Notes under the pieces: model-generated
The model's database searches: none
Told to the model about the DNA's origin: nothing
The model's input: the letters and a program-made list of their open reading frames with translations, nothing else
Program-made: the position numbers and the translations under genes
Shown: one piece after another, positions 36,606 to 48,199 of the stretch
Layout: every line of letters begins with the position of its first letter
Numbering within the stretch: position 1 is the stretch's first letter
Assembly (NCBI GenBank): GCA_019722365.1
Contig: JADFUC010000139.1
Span: 1 to 64,000, forward strand
Source: Lithospermum erythrorhizon
Lineage: Eukaryota > Streptophyta > Magnoliopsida > Boraginales > Boraginaceae
DNA: 64,000 nucleotides
Reading direction: 5' to 3'

Positions 36606-36903
36606 AAAATAATTGTCTATTTGATCCAGATGATGGGACGAAGTTGCATTTTAGTCTTAGATAGTTACATTGTTGTAGATTAGTCCTCAAAAGTGACACA
36701 ATTATTGCAGTATGATTCCTTAAAGTGTCAAATGTTGCAGTATGGTCCCCGAAAGAATAGGAACGAATGTGCAACATTTGTCACTTTCGGGGACCATACT
36801 GCAACACTTGTGCCACTTTCGGGGACTAATTTGCAACAATGTAACTATCTGAGACTAAAGTGCAACTTCGTCCCACTATCTGGGACCAAATCGGCAATTA
36901 ACT
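36606..36903. mobile_element. Mutator-type foldback MITE with 11-bp target duplication
   Basis: A 298-bp element made of two ~145-bp inverted arms (36,606-36,755 and 36,763-36,903). Both arms carry GGGACGAAGTTGCA, GATAGTTACATTGTTG and TTGCAGTATGGTCCCCGAAAG in mirror order. It is flanked by identical CTTTTCTTTGG at 36,595-36,605 and 36,904-36,914. A 9-11 bp target duplication with long terminal inverted repeats is the mark of Mutator-like elements. The right arm is cleaner than the left, which has several transitions. Confidence 0.9.
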
Positions 36904-36914
36904 CTTTTCTTTGG

Positions 36915-37198
36915 TAACTATTTTTATAATCCATCCGTCTCAATTTAATTGATCATCTAACAAAAATGTATTATTTTATTATAATTGATTATTTACTTTA
37001 TCAATGTAATTTTTTTTGCATTGAAGTTAAAAAAAGTTATCCCTTAATATTTTTATTTTCAATGGTTAATATTTTCTCTCTCCTTGAAAGTAATAAAACC
37101 AATTATTAACTTAGTAAAATACTTTTGAGCTAAAACGTTCACCCTTAAACAAATAAAAATTCTCCCTTTTTAATGATTCCGTTACTTTGAGTTTAGAC
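36915..37198. other. AT-rich spacer
   Basis: No gene. A word like CATCCGTCTCAATTTAATTGATCATC at 36,943-36,968 resembles a Stowaway left end, but I find no matching right end before the copia LTR. Confidence 0.4.
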
Positions 37199-38036
37199 TC
37201 TTGTAAATATGAGATGTTATATCTCATAAATATATGTCCGTTGAGCAATTAGATTGTACAACCGATTATTATATTTAAATAATAATAAGTTCGGTCATAT
37301 TTGAATTATTGGACAATTAATATATTAGGATTAACTCAATTGACATTAGGGGTTATGATGGCTTACTAGAGTCCGCTCATAATCTATATATTAATATGAT
37401 GTTCGGTTAAACATAAATTAATATATTACTAATTTTGATCGAACTTTAGAAATTCGCGCTATGACAATAAAATGAGTATAAATGCGATTATAAGCTTACA
37501 GGGTTTAAAATATAACTGTATGAAAATATTGGGGCGAAATTCCAATTATTGGAATTTCACCTAGTTCGACTATAATGGGAAGGGATAAGGGGTCCGGAAT
37601 CTTTCTTTTGTATAATCATTATTGAATATTACTGCATACTAAAATTAAACTTTATTTTAGGGATATGAGCTGAGATGATTACAGAACAACTAAACACTGA
37701 TACAGTCGACCAAAATGGAGAAAATAGTGAAGAAGTTTATGTCTTGGCTTCTAATATTTAGAATATTCTTTTTAAGGAGGTGGAAGAGTTCATGCTTTGT
37801 CTGGCACTGTGAAAGCGCCCAAAATAGAGATTTTGTTACTAAATAAATTTGGAGATGAAAAACTTAATACGTTGGTGTGGATTATTCTTAGAGACGATCT
37901 ATGTTGATTGTTCGAGTCTCATAAATATTCCTGCGAATCTATGAAGAAAATGCAAGCTTGTATGTTATTATTTTATTACATTAGGAGAATCACAGTTCTG
38001 ATTTTGTAATTGTTATTTTAATCAGTAAAATTGAGC
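37199..38036 (+). mobile_element. Copia LTR (5' LTR by its primer-site context)
   Basis: Same family as the LTRs at 7.3, 10.5 (reverse) and 60.3 kb: opening TGTAAATATGAGATGTTA, TTAATATGATGTTCGGTTAA, a GGGTTTAAAAT block and GGGGCGAAATTCCAATT. It ends in TTATTTTAATC, as the 7.3-kb copy does. The next bases look like a primer-binding site, so this was a 5' LTR, but no copia gag or pol follows. Confidence 0.7.
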
Positions 38037-38038
38037 AG

Positions 38039-38060
38039 TGAGTATCAAAGCCCGGTTTCC
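38039..38060 (+). other. Copia primer-binding-like site
   Basis: GTGAGTATCAAAGCCCGGTT is close to TGGTATCAGAGCC, the usual copia site complementary to initiator methionine tRNA, and sits directly after the LTR. Confidence 0.5.
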
Positions 38061-38349
38061 AGAATTGTAATGCAATGAATTAAATGCATTAAAAGCGTTT
38101 ATTTTGAATCTAAATTTTATGTGTTAGAATTTGATTAGATAATTTTAATTGATTGTAGAAGTATGTTAGCCAGTTAATTAAATATAATTAGCGTGAGTAT
38201 TTGAAAATAAGTAATTTAGTTAAATCATAAATATTTTTCGAATTTTTATGAATTTTACGAGAATTTTGACGGCTTGATTTATACTCGGTTTGATTTCGAA
38301 TCGATTCGCCCGATCTTTTGAGCATTTGTGGAACTATGCAAAGCTACTC
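38061..38349. other. Possible copia leader remnant
   Basis: AT-rich, non-coding. It lies between the copia LTR and the motif-rich region assigned to the CACTA element. The junction cannot be fixed, because no CACTA terminal repeat is visible. Confidence 0.35.
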
Positions 38350-39108
38350 GGGTGATGTTATCCGATGGCGTCGATCGATCACAAGAAGTGACATGATGTT
38401 ACTTGATGATGTCGTCGGTCAAACACTTTGATTAGTCTCGCTATTTCTTGGAGAAAGGTGTAGTTACCACGTTCCGCAAAACGTCACAAAACTGCATAAC
38501 TTGCATGTGGCGGTATCGGTACGAACCTACGACGTAAGTGAGCATCATCCACAAAAGTGTCGAATTAGCACTTTCACAGCACGTGGCGTTTTTTGACTCT
38601 ATGATGTACCTATGACATTACATATTTACTTGATAAAATAGATGTGGCGAAGAGTTTGACATTCATTTCACGGGAAAAGTTCTCGTGGATCGTGAGTTAT
38701 ATATTTAGCCCGGTAAAATTTATGTTTCGAGATTTGACATATTTACCCGGGAAATATTACTTATGGACCTGTGACGTTTAATATTTAGATTGTGAAAGCT
38801 CCTGGCGAAGTTGTCAAGTTAAAAATTTCGAGAGAGAGAAGACTTTGACATATCCGTGACGTTTTAGATATTAAAAAACATGAAGTCTTTTGAAATTCTA
38901 TTTAATTGATAGGGCTACGAATCTCTGACATGATCTTAATTAGTTAATGTTAAGATAAATTAGATTTTGAATGTGAAAGCGTCTGATGGCGTTTAATTTC
39001 TTCGTGTGCCCATTAAATTCTTCAGAGTATTAATTGGTACATTTAAGTGATAATCTCAACAACGTTTTTTTTGAAGATGACAGGATAGTGATGTTCTTTT
39101 CATTAATG

Positions 39109-39350
39109 CTAATTAATTTATTGCAAAGTAAGAGACCTTAATAAATAAGGTTGACTGTTAGAATTTTGAATGTGGAGAAACTGTTACATTTTGTGCTTGA
39201 TGTGGTGTGTCTGTGACATATTTTTCATATTTACTTCCAATTAATTTCGTGCAAAGTAAAAGCTGGTCCTTAATAAATAACATTGACTGGTAGAATTTTG
39301 AATGTGGCTTGATGACATTTTGTATACTTTGGATTTGTGTGACGTGCGGT
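39109..39350. repeat. ~125-bp direct duplication
   Basis: AATTAATTT..TGCAAAGTAA, CCTTAATAAATAA, TTGACTG.TAGAATTTTGAAT, then a GTGACAT/GTGACGT word, occurs at 39,109-39,220 and again at 39,235-39,350 with about 80-85% similarity. Confidence 0.8.
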
Positions 39351-40102
39351 TTCCTATTTAAGCACGAAATTTACATCTTCATTTCATAGAATTTTTTTTT
39401 ATCTCATTGTCTAAATTAAGATGTCGATCGGATCTTTCGCAGAAAAGTATACCGGTGAAAGTTTCAGACACTTTTACCACAATGCGACTTCATGTCAACG
39501 AGTGGTAATATGTTATACTTTAATTGACGTTATGTTCTTGTCATGTCAATATATACTTTCATTTTTTGTTAATTGATTTATTATAATTGCCTTATTGATA
39601 GGGGATATACCTCGGGGTTTTTGTTCGTAGATAATTAAACCGTTATTAGTCAGAGTGAATTGTAGACTCAAAGTCAATAACCTCATATCCGTTAAGATTG
39701 AAAATGGGAAACGAGGGATAATGAAAGAACACTTCTTTTAACTGCGGATGGGTGACTACGGTTTGTACAAACAACAGCGTGGTAAATGGTGAGATCTTTG
39801 CATTTACTCACCAGTCGGGAACTCGATAGCGAGATTACCTACATTTCGGTCATCATATTTGGTTCCGATGGATGCGGGAGAACCGAATAATTTTGTTTGG
39901 TTTATTGAATAATGTTGGCGTTTTTATTATTGAATAAAGTTTGCGTTTCTTATTTTGACTTCTTGTGTTGTATTATTTATTTATAAAAAATGTCAAATGG
40001 CGTCTTTGTGACATTTGTTTCTTCTACGCCCATGATATTGACAAGCGCCAAGCGTCCGGTAGCCGGCGTTCTGTACCTATCACGCCACGGAATCATGTGA
40101 CA

Positions 40103-40295
40103 TTTACTTATCTCGTATAATAATTTTTTTATTTTATTTTATTTTTGCATGTATATGGCGTCATGCGATGTTAAAAATGTAACAACTATTTTCTCTACCG
40201 TTTACTTATCTCGTATAATTATCTTTTATTATATTTTATTTTGCAAGTATGGCGTCTCTGTGACGTTAAAAATGTAACGGCTATTTTTCTCTATG
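40103..40295. repeat. ~96-bp tandem duplication
   Basis: Two adjacent copies (40,103-40,198 and 40,199-40,295) each read TTTACTTATCTCGTATAAT, a T/A-rich run, GCA.GTAT.TGGCGTC, then GTTAAAAATGTAAC and CTATTTT.TCTC. They are roughly 85% alike. Confidence 0.85.
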
Positions 40296-41272
40296 GCGGC
40301 GTAACATGACATTTAATAAACTGAAAATGGCACGGGCCTCTCGAGGAACTTTCCCGTCCATGATTTCTCTTAAATCCTTATTTCACGATCTAAGAATATG
40401 TCGAGGTCAAAGTTCGACCAAATTACAAAAGCATAAAGCGGAAGTTGTTAGGTCTGATTGTGGTTTGGTTGTTGTCGATCTTCTTGGAAAAATGGTGGTG
40501 GGCGATTAAGCCAGTACCCGGACACACTTTGGTTGTAAAATGTGGCAATGCATTGATCGATAGTTTCACGAAGAGAGAAAACTATTATTTGGAACTGCGA
40601 AAAATGTAATCGAGATGGAAATTGAAATTAGGTTTTGGAAAGAAATATTAACATTCTTGTAGTTGTGCAGTTTTGGGATCCTACTCCGATTCTTCTAATG
40701 AGTAATGTATGAATTAGTTTTGCAATAATATTTTCAAATTGCAAATTTTTATTTCGTAATTCATATTTATATGATTTATTCATTCATGTTTCAAATAATA
40801 ACTACGGCGCCTCAGCGAAAGGTGACGTTTAGCTAATAGTTAAATCGAATAAATTTTTAGTTTAAATAATGAATTTGTTGATTCATTTATGAATTACTTG
40901 AAATACTTTATTTGGGTCTTGAAACTCTACGTGAAGTTTAACAAATTAACATTAATTAAGAAATTATATCAGAAATATTCCTATTTAATTAAGATGCTTC
41001 GATAATGTGGCGTTATTATTTAAATATAATAGTTTTGTTGATTGGTTAATTATTAAACCAAATACTTTCGTTGAATTCTTCGATTCTGTGACATTTACAA
41101 AATTAACTTTGTTAAAGTGCTTCGAATCCGTAATGTTTACGTTTAAAATAATTGTTTTATTGGTCCGTTAATAATTAAGCGAAGCCAAATTCATAAACTA
41201 ATTGGAAAACATTAATTGGCTTGAATGCATGGCGTTTATAAGATTTAATGTAGAAATTATATAAAAATACTC

Positions 41273-42615
41273 CGTAACGACATAAATGATTTCGTTGCAG
41301 TATTAATAATAGAAAATACTCATACAAGTTAAGATCATTCTGACACATGCAAAGTGGCGGTCGATGGATAACAACATAAATGATTTAAGACGATATTAAT
41401 ATTAAATACTCTTTTTAATTCAGTAGCGGTGAACTAACAACCTGACAAAATAACATATCAACAAGACAAACATACATCCACACGAAATATACAACGGCAT
41501 TTTGACTTAGTCTCCGCATTACATCGTAATAATAATAGTAGTCACCTTGCGACCAAGTAATATCTGACGTATGAGTTCCCAGCAACGAACATGAGGAAAG
41601 ATATTAGAAAAGGCGTTGAGACTACATGCCACACGCCGCCCTTTCTGATCTTAATCCATGGTATGTGGCTCTCAATGACCTCATGATGAGAAACACGGGC
41701 ATAAAATGCCACTGAAAGAATAGGGAGTAAGTTGTGAAGTTTTAGTGAATGAAATAACACAAATGGTATCGACCACGTATAATCATAATTATATATAAAA
41801 GCATATGTATAACATTAAGCAGGACTATTCATAGTAAGCAGCGTCGCTTACGTTAAAATATTACCGTTCAAATGAGCTTAACCTGGCTTGATAAAGGTTT
41901 AAGTCGTGAAAATGTACAACGTGAAACCTCCGTCCCGCGTATCACTTCCCCTTTAGCGCGTCCACGATATACCTGCGTCTTTAGCATATATACTTCCTGA
42001 TCGCCGACCGAGGCTGCTGCGCTCGATATCATGCTCACGCGAACCTCCCGGATCGCGCCGGGTTACTCGGCTCAAATATGCATATCGCTTGAGCACCGGT
42101 CGAGCTCTTTCGCTCCAAATGTATGCCATACACGTATCATTCACTTCCAAAATCAGCATTTAAAGAGATACACCGCATGACAGCATCACAATGATACCTG
42201 ACAGCATGACCGCGATCACATCTGTGCTTGGCGTGGTATAATCGCTGACAACTACCCGCGATCACCGTAACATCGGTCTCGATAACAACGATCTAAATAG
42301 CATCGATCTGATAACATCATTATACATACTGATATAATTCATCATAAACCATCTTGAATATATAATCCTGATATATGAAAGGTTCCGTAAGATTTGTACT
42401 CGCCGAGTCAAAAGCGGCTAGAATATACGTAAGTGATCCGTGCGGTCAACTCTTTATCAGCAGATTATATACGTTATTTACTTCAGATTAATACTTGCGT
42501 CCCTCTTTACATTTATTAAATCCCAAATAAAGATCAAATGTAAAGCAGAAAGCCGATGAGATCAAAAGTCAACAAAACTACCCGATTATTGATATAGCAT
42601 AAAAAGGTAATTTTA
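41273..42615 (-). mobile_element. Old gypsy solo LTR, first half
   Basis: Starts CGTAACGAC (family TGTAACGAC with one change) and follows the LTR order GTTAAGATCATT.TGACAC, GTCGATGGATAA, GAATAGGGAGTA, ACGTATAATC..AATTATATATAAA and ATATATAATCCTGATATATG. It breaks off at 42,615, where a complete element of the same family starts. The missing second half lies at 52,036-53,040, so this LTR was split by that insertion. The two halves together are about 2,350 bp, one LTR length. Confidence 0.75.
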
Positions 42616-44906
42616 CGTAACGACTACTTTGAGAGTCGGCCGCCTGAGTTAAGATCATTATGACACGTATACCGGAGTCTGATCGATGGATCTGATAAAA
42701 ATATGACTGCGGCGTTATCAAAATAACGCTCTGCAATTTCACTTGCGTGGTGTTCAATATTAAATCCAACAAATAACATACAACATATCTGAGTCGAATC
42801 TGACATAGGAAAGTATGACAACCGACCATTGATATGTCCTGACACCGGTCTAAAAATACTCTGATTCGACAACAAAATGGTGATGAGGACTCATATGCCA
42901 CCGCCTTTTTATGATGATCTCCGTACGGCTCAGTAACCGGATCCTCGGCCACACCAGCGGTCGCTCTGAGAGACTGAGGCATGAAGCATCGCCCGTAGAG
43001 AATAGGGAGTATTTATTAAAATTTGAGAGTAGAAACAAACACCACCAGTGATTCCGTCGCGTATATTCATCAGCATATATATATATAAAATATAACATAT
43101 ACATCGCAATTTATTGATTTACTTAATAAATAATACATCGCGTATCACGTAGATTTGTTGCTCTGATATTACGTAGCCTTTATCTGGCATGAAGGATTAT
43201 ATTAAACATGTCGTATTCGTTTAAGGAAATAATGCCGGCATATGAAAGTCGTCAGTGAGGAATCCGCTCGCGAGATAATGCAGCGTATGAGGAATGCTCC
43301 AAATAATACACATATGAGGAATCGCCTCAAATGTCCAGATGAAACTGCTCCGCTTTCCAATCCTCCCGAGCAATTTCGCGCCGATGTCCATATCGCGCCC
43401 AAACCTCGAATCGAGTACCCTTATGATATGCACGCGAAACCTCGTCCGAGTCGCACTTATTTCCATGAAATAACATATAAAAAAATGATAATCACATCTG
43501 TATGCTTGTGTGACAGCCTTATGACGCCTGACCACAACGCGATTTCATAACATGAATACGTACCCAAAGCTTATCTCGTAATGTAACTACGTAATCTCGA
43601 TTATCTCGCCAACATACCTCATAATCATAGTTATCGTAATGTCGATCAAATCTCGATTGTTACATGCTGTCGTATAAATCACAATTTCATAATATGTCCT
43701 TAGTCCACGTACATGCTCGAATAGTCTCGAAACAACACATGAAAAATATATAACATGATATATATATGAAGGTCCCCACGTCGTGAGATTTATGCTTTAC
43801 TTTCGAGCAATGTAGTAATGATAGCTACATGCAGTCCTCGTCTTGATCCGGGCTCGGCCTCACATTCAAAGAAATTATATATTATAACACATTCCTTCGG
43901 AATAACTTCACTTAACATCATATAAACCCGAGGTGTTATGCAGATACCGATCCAAATTCTGACTCTTGCTTGTCATTCCTATTCCCGAAGATTGATATCT
44001 GTTTCTAACGTTCAACGTCTTCTACTATGTTCGATGTAGAAACGTAAAATGCCGATATTCGTCATGCGCTTATTACCCCAGCGACTAACATCTTAAGCAT
44101 TCCCAATCTATCCAGTGATGATTGACAACTAATTAATCCATTAAACCTGACACTACTTGATTCAAACACACTAAATCCTATCACGAACTTTCCCCAGGCA
44201 CCAATCAGGCTTCTATACATCAGCATCCGAACCAATAATTCCATTCCAAAATAACTATAAAGTCTCTAACCTCGTATTACAATTTAGAGTTAATTTAAGA
44301 AAAAGTCAACAAAGTCAACTCGGCTTACCCAGCTTTCTAACCTCCGTAATCAACTCAAGAAATCACCTCTAATCTAAACTAAACTTAGATAACATTTATA
44401 TCTGTAATAAAGTCGAATCTAAAAAGTCGACACAAAAGTCAATATATAGAAAATCGACTCGAGAACTTTAAATGATGAGATTTGAAGATTAGCTACATCG
44501 TTTGATAACTTAAGATGAAACTGAATTGTAAAGTTAGATTCAAGATTTAGAAAAGAACAAAATTGAGAGTGTGGAGAGGAAGGTTCGGCCATAGCGAGAA
44601 GAAAGAAATTTTAGTTTTTGTTTGTGTGTGATAAGGTTGATGATAGATGATAAGATTAAATGTTAGTGAGTATGGGAAGTGGGGGGTGGGACGAGAATGG
44701 AGTTTGGTCGTTTGGTTAAATTTATTTCTTATAGGTTTCTGCAGCACAATTCGAGCAGTCACATTAAATTTATTCTCGAAATATATTACGGCTTCAACCC
44801 ACATGCTATCATTATTCCATTAAAATTTTAACTTTAACCGCAAAACACTTTCAGCAGAAACTAAATCACATTAAAAAAAAAATGCTTGCAGCTTGAGGTT
44901 ATTTCA
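42616..44906 (-). mobile_element. 3' LTR of Tekay-like element
   Basis: 2,291 bp. Aligned to the right LTR it shares long identical blocks, for example ATAAAAATATGACTG, GATTCCGTCGCGTATATTC, ACTAAACTTAGATAACATTT and TGTGTGTGATAAGGTTGATG. These alternate with short scrambled stretches. A microrepeat GAGGAATCGCCTC/CAAATAATACACATATG is present near 43,255-43,335. Open frames seen inside are incidental. Confidence 0.85.
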
Positions 44907-45089
44907 GTCTCACTGCTAATAAAATTTTCGTCATAAAGAATTCTTCGGCTCTTATGCGTGAAAACAACACTACATTTCGTGGTAATGCATATACTACACA
45001 TATTATAGTACAAAGTTCTGAAGGCCCAACCTTCCGCTTGAAAAGATGTGGATATTGACTTCGACATCTCATACCGTTCACATGTAGGC

Positions 45090-45480
45090 ACCACTACAAA
45101 ACAAGTTTGATTTCGCTTATGACACGCCCATTTAAAGCCCCTTGACTTTATTTAGCAGTACTTTTCCTTACGATCCAAGAATTTTCAGGTTTACTGCTTA
45201 CGTCACGTAAGGTCATCCCCAGCTCAGCAGTTTGTGACTCTAAGATATGGGATTAGATGGGATATATTTCCGCAAGCATGACACATGGAAGACATTATGA
45301 ATTACGTCGATCTTTGGAAGCGGCCTTGGCTTGATGAGCCAGGACAGCTACGCCCCTTGATGTCACCGTACGGGATGATATATCATGGACTCGGCTTCTC
45401 TTTCCCGAATCTCAGCGCACACTTTCCAGGGGATATTCTCAAGAATACTTTGCTCGCCAATTTGAAAGGTTAAATCCGCC
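45090..45480 (-). pseudogene. Gypsy integrase C-terminus and chromodomain-like tail
   Basis: Minus-strand frames give N.HNVFHVSCLRKYIP with small shifts, then SHILES.TAELG, then a degraded KPV.IL stretch. FHVSCLRKYIPDPSHIL is a hallmark of the chromovirus integrase end, right before the chromodomain. In chromoviruses this tail guides integration to particular chromatin. The chromodomain core itself is not recognisable. Confidence 0.65.
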
Positions 45481-45549
45481 CCGGCGATGCGCATACATCT
45501 TTTTACATCTGCGCGGCTTTCGGGTGGTTGTATCAAATTTTATTCTCTC

Positions 45550-46300
45550 GCGACCTTTCTGACTCGAGGCAGTACACTTTTCTCTCCTACTTCGTTTCAA
45601 CAAGAAATTTGGAGTCCTACGTTTCTGCCCGTCTGATACTCGAAATGGTGCCGTCCAATCTTGGCGTGAAAACTATTATTATAAACTAAATTTTGATACG
45701 TAAATCCCGGTGCGAGAAATATTGACAGAGGCCATGACATGTCCTCCGATGTTTGAATTGTTCTCTCCACATTTGCCCGTCGAGTGTGGATGAAGGCCGT
45801 GTACTCAGTGACCACCGTCCCCATATTGACTTCTTGAAATCCTTTCCCAATCGGAGGTGAACTGGCGTCACCGATCGTCGTGGATCTTGGCGCTCCATGT
45901 GTCAGCGCGATTTGGTCCACGTCTGACCTCGCCCATTGCTCGGACAGGTAGTCGATTTAATTGGTAAGAAATGAGGTGATTTGACGATTACATCCTTGTC
46001 GCTGAATGCCGTCATTAACTGCCGAGTCACCGGAAGTCGAAAACAAAGTCCATGGTAATATGCTCCCGAGTCCGCTCTGGGAATAGGAAGGGGTTGCGAT
46101 GAACCCATTTGGATATGCGTGTTCTATTTTCACTGTTAATAGTCGGACATTTTGATACAAATTCGGCCGATTTCCTCTTACGTGTTGGAGCCATGCATCT
46201 CACTGGCCTGCTTTCTTAAGAATACCATACGCAACATGCCGCGGATAAATATTATATGGAGCATTATGAGCTTCGTTAAAATCTCCTTTTTCAACTCTAG
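45550..46300 (-). pseudogene. Gypsy integrase (H2C2 finger and DDE core)
   Basis: Read on the minus strand: HNAPYNIYPRH (finger histidines), then CPTINSENRTRISKW-type remnant and VKIEHAYPNGFIATP in the next frame, LPVTRQ....VIVKSPHFLP, DQIALTHGAPRS, then GKGFQE..MGTVV..YTAFI, ERTIQTSEDM and YNNSFHAKIGRHHFEYQTGR. These match EHQ.PSGLLQPLP, FVxxLPxTxxG...IWVIVDRLTKSAHFLP and NNSYHASIGMAPYEALYGRRC of gypsy integrases. At least four frameshifts break it. The minus-strand open pieces at 45,597-45,920 and 45,902-46,160 belong to it. Confidence 0.85.
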
Positions 46301-46579
46301 AATAGGCACGAATAATCTACGTCGTTGTAAGGGCTCATTAAATACCACCGCGCGAAGTCGATCTGCTTCCGACTTCAGCCTCGATTATTTTTGCAATTTC
46401 TCATCTTTTTGTTATTTTCGAGTATTGATAAAAAAGAACGATTCGAACTCTTATTTGTATATGAGCCTCATCGACTCCCGATCGAAATTAACACTTGAGT
46501 TCTTCGTTTCGTTTAATGGCTCATGTCTTCCCGCTACGACTGTCAAACTGACGCGCATTCGCGCTGAGGATGATACTCG

Positions 46580-47040
46580 ATGGAAACATCATAATGTTGA
46601 TAAACTCGTCCACGCTTGTGCCTCGATTTCAAATCTACTGCAGTAGCCGGGAGGTATTTCAAACTTTGTGATCGGTACAAATTTTGCAAGTCGCCCAATA
46701 CAAAAATATGCACCGAATCTTAAGTGCGAAACTTGATTGCGGTAGTTCCAAATCATGCGTTGGGTAGTTTTCTCATGATTTTTCCCACCCAATTTGTCGC
46801 GTCATCACGCTGCAACACATGTTGCATTAAGCGCTGACCTTTGATGTGGCGTCGTATAACAGTAATGTCTGTCGGAAGAGTCGATCTTGGCGGTAGTCAG
46901 ATTTCTCTTTCAACTCATTGAAGCACAGTTCCACGATCTTCCTCCAAACAAATGGGAGCTCCACTTCCCGTCCAGCAGCTTTGGTCATGGGTGTGGCAAT
47001 AATTGAGAAAGTCTTGTATAAATCTCCGATAGTATCCATT
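46580..47040 (-). pseudogene. Gypsy RNase H region
   Basis: A minus-strand frame at 46,827-47,039 reads LYKTFSIIATPMTKAA..VELPFVWRKIVELCFNELKEK, equal to RRFI.GFSKIA.PLTKL....FVW...CE.SFQELK, the tether and RNase H start. The continuation is broken: 46,589-46,792 shows only fragments. Confidence 0.75.
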
Positions 47041-47059
47041 GAGCCGAAAACCGTATTTA

Positions 47060-47935
47060 AAGTATATTTAGTGGGTCGTTCCCAAATTTAGTGAACCCCC
47101 TGACCTTTTGAGATCAGCGCTATACCTACAATCGCATGGCTGAAAGCTGAGTTTTCCTCGGCAATTCCGCAACTTGGAAAAATTTAGCATACAATTCATT
47201 TTTCCTCCAAAAGTACCTTGATTCTCGAATGTTCTTCGTAGTGCCATGGCTACAGGATATATGAAATCGCCGTCGATAGAGCATACAAATTTATCCAAGT
47301 AGGCGGAGCCTTTAGATTCATAAGGTCCATAAGCATTGCGGGGCATTTGTGGCAAGCAGGCGTTACAGCTTCATGAGTGCCCGTATCTTTGTTCTAAATG
47401 CGACTTGATCGTAATCCTCGCCAATCTCAGCCCGATGGTAAGCAGGCACCGAGTCGATCTTAAATACTTCGGGCATCGCTGATTGGTCAAACATATCATC
47501 GATTCTAGGCAACGGATATCGATTCTTAATTGTTACTTTGTTCAACTATCGATAATCGATACCTGACCTCGAATCCGTCATAACTGGCGATAAGAAAATA
47601 ACTTGCGGGCCTTTGAGTGAAGGCTACTTGAGTCGAATGAATCCGCATCGACAGATTGCAATTGCGTTTCGAATCCTTGACTCTGCGGGGAGCCCGTTAC
47701 ATGGGTGCCATAGAAATCGAATTAGTACCGAGGAATTAATTCTATGGAAAACTCCGCCTCTGTAGCAGGAGGAAGTCAGGAAACTCATAGGAAACACGTC
47801 GACATACTCTACCGCGGCGTACACTCCACCGTCGACCTTACTCGCACTTTGTGTCGACAACATGAGCAAGATAACCCGGCCGTCCGGCCTCGGCATCTTA
47901 TGGGCAACTAAAGGCGAGAAATGAGACAAAAAGAG
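47060..47935 (-). pseudogene. Gypsy reverse transcriptase
   Basis: On the minus strand: VEYVDVFP (from 47,820), a shifted ISMAP..R segment, GIDYR.LNK, NKVTIKNRYPLPRIDDMFDQ (47,363-47,545), VPAYHRAEI (family GYHQLRI), MPQMPRNAYG (family MPFGLTNAP) and YLDKFVCSIDGDFIYP where the active site FIDDILIYS should be. The catalytic YxDD-type pair is therefore degraded to IDGD. Several frameshifts are present. It is clearly a Ty3/gypsy enzyme and surely inactive as assembled. Confidence 0.9.
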
Positions 47936-48199
47936 GAAAGAATATTTCTATCCACTAGGAAGAAGATCTTAGATTTGCAGGAATTTGGATATTTAATCTT
48001 CTTAAGATGACAATCTATCGCGTGATGTCTCCCAATACATCCAATTCAGGAATAAGATCGAAAATAAATTCGTCTCAGATGTGTCATCTATCTCCAAACA
48101 TTGATTTTGAAGCATAGAGACAATTTCTGTGCACCAATCGATCTTAGCAGGACTTTCCTTCGGAGTTAGAATTAGAAGTGAAGTCACAGCAAAATTTCA

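Larger units (their letters stand above)
38350..41272 (+). mobile_element. Probable left part of a CACTA element, motif-rich
   Basis: The word TGTGACGTTT and variants (TGGCGTTT, TGACATTT, GCAAAACGTCACAAA in reverse) recur more than twenty times. Short GTGACG-type motifs in both directions are typical of CACTA subterminal regions in many plants. Similar text resumes at 53.05-53.35 kb (TTTATAAAGATTTAA..GAAATTATATAA is shared with 41,230-41,265), just upstream of a CACTA transposase in the same orientation. So 41,273-53,040 reads as an insertion. Nested tandem duplications occur at 39.1-39.35 and 40.1-40.3 kb. No open frame of note: 40,306-40,509 has no recognisable homology. The outer terminus is not found. 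Confidence 0.45.

Noticed and set aside
42616..44906. Several 60-134-codon frames in the LTRs as genes
   Set aside because: They are not kept between the two LTR copies and have no recognisable content.
45089..45105. CACTACAAAACAAG as a CACTA terminal repeat
   Set aside because: It lies between the integrase end and LTR of the gypsy element, has no inverted partner and no 3-bp duplication.
46152..46646. 164-codon plus-strand open frame
   Set aside because: It is antisense to the gypsy integrase/RNase H region, whose minus-strand motifs are clear.
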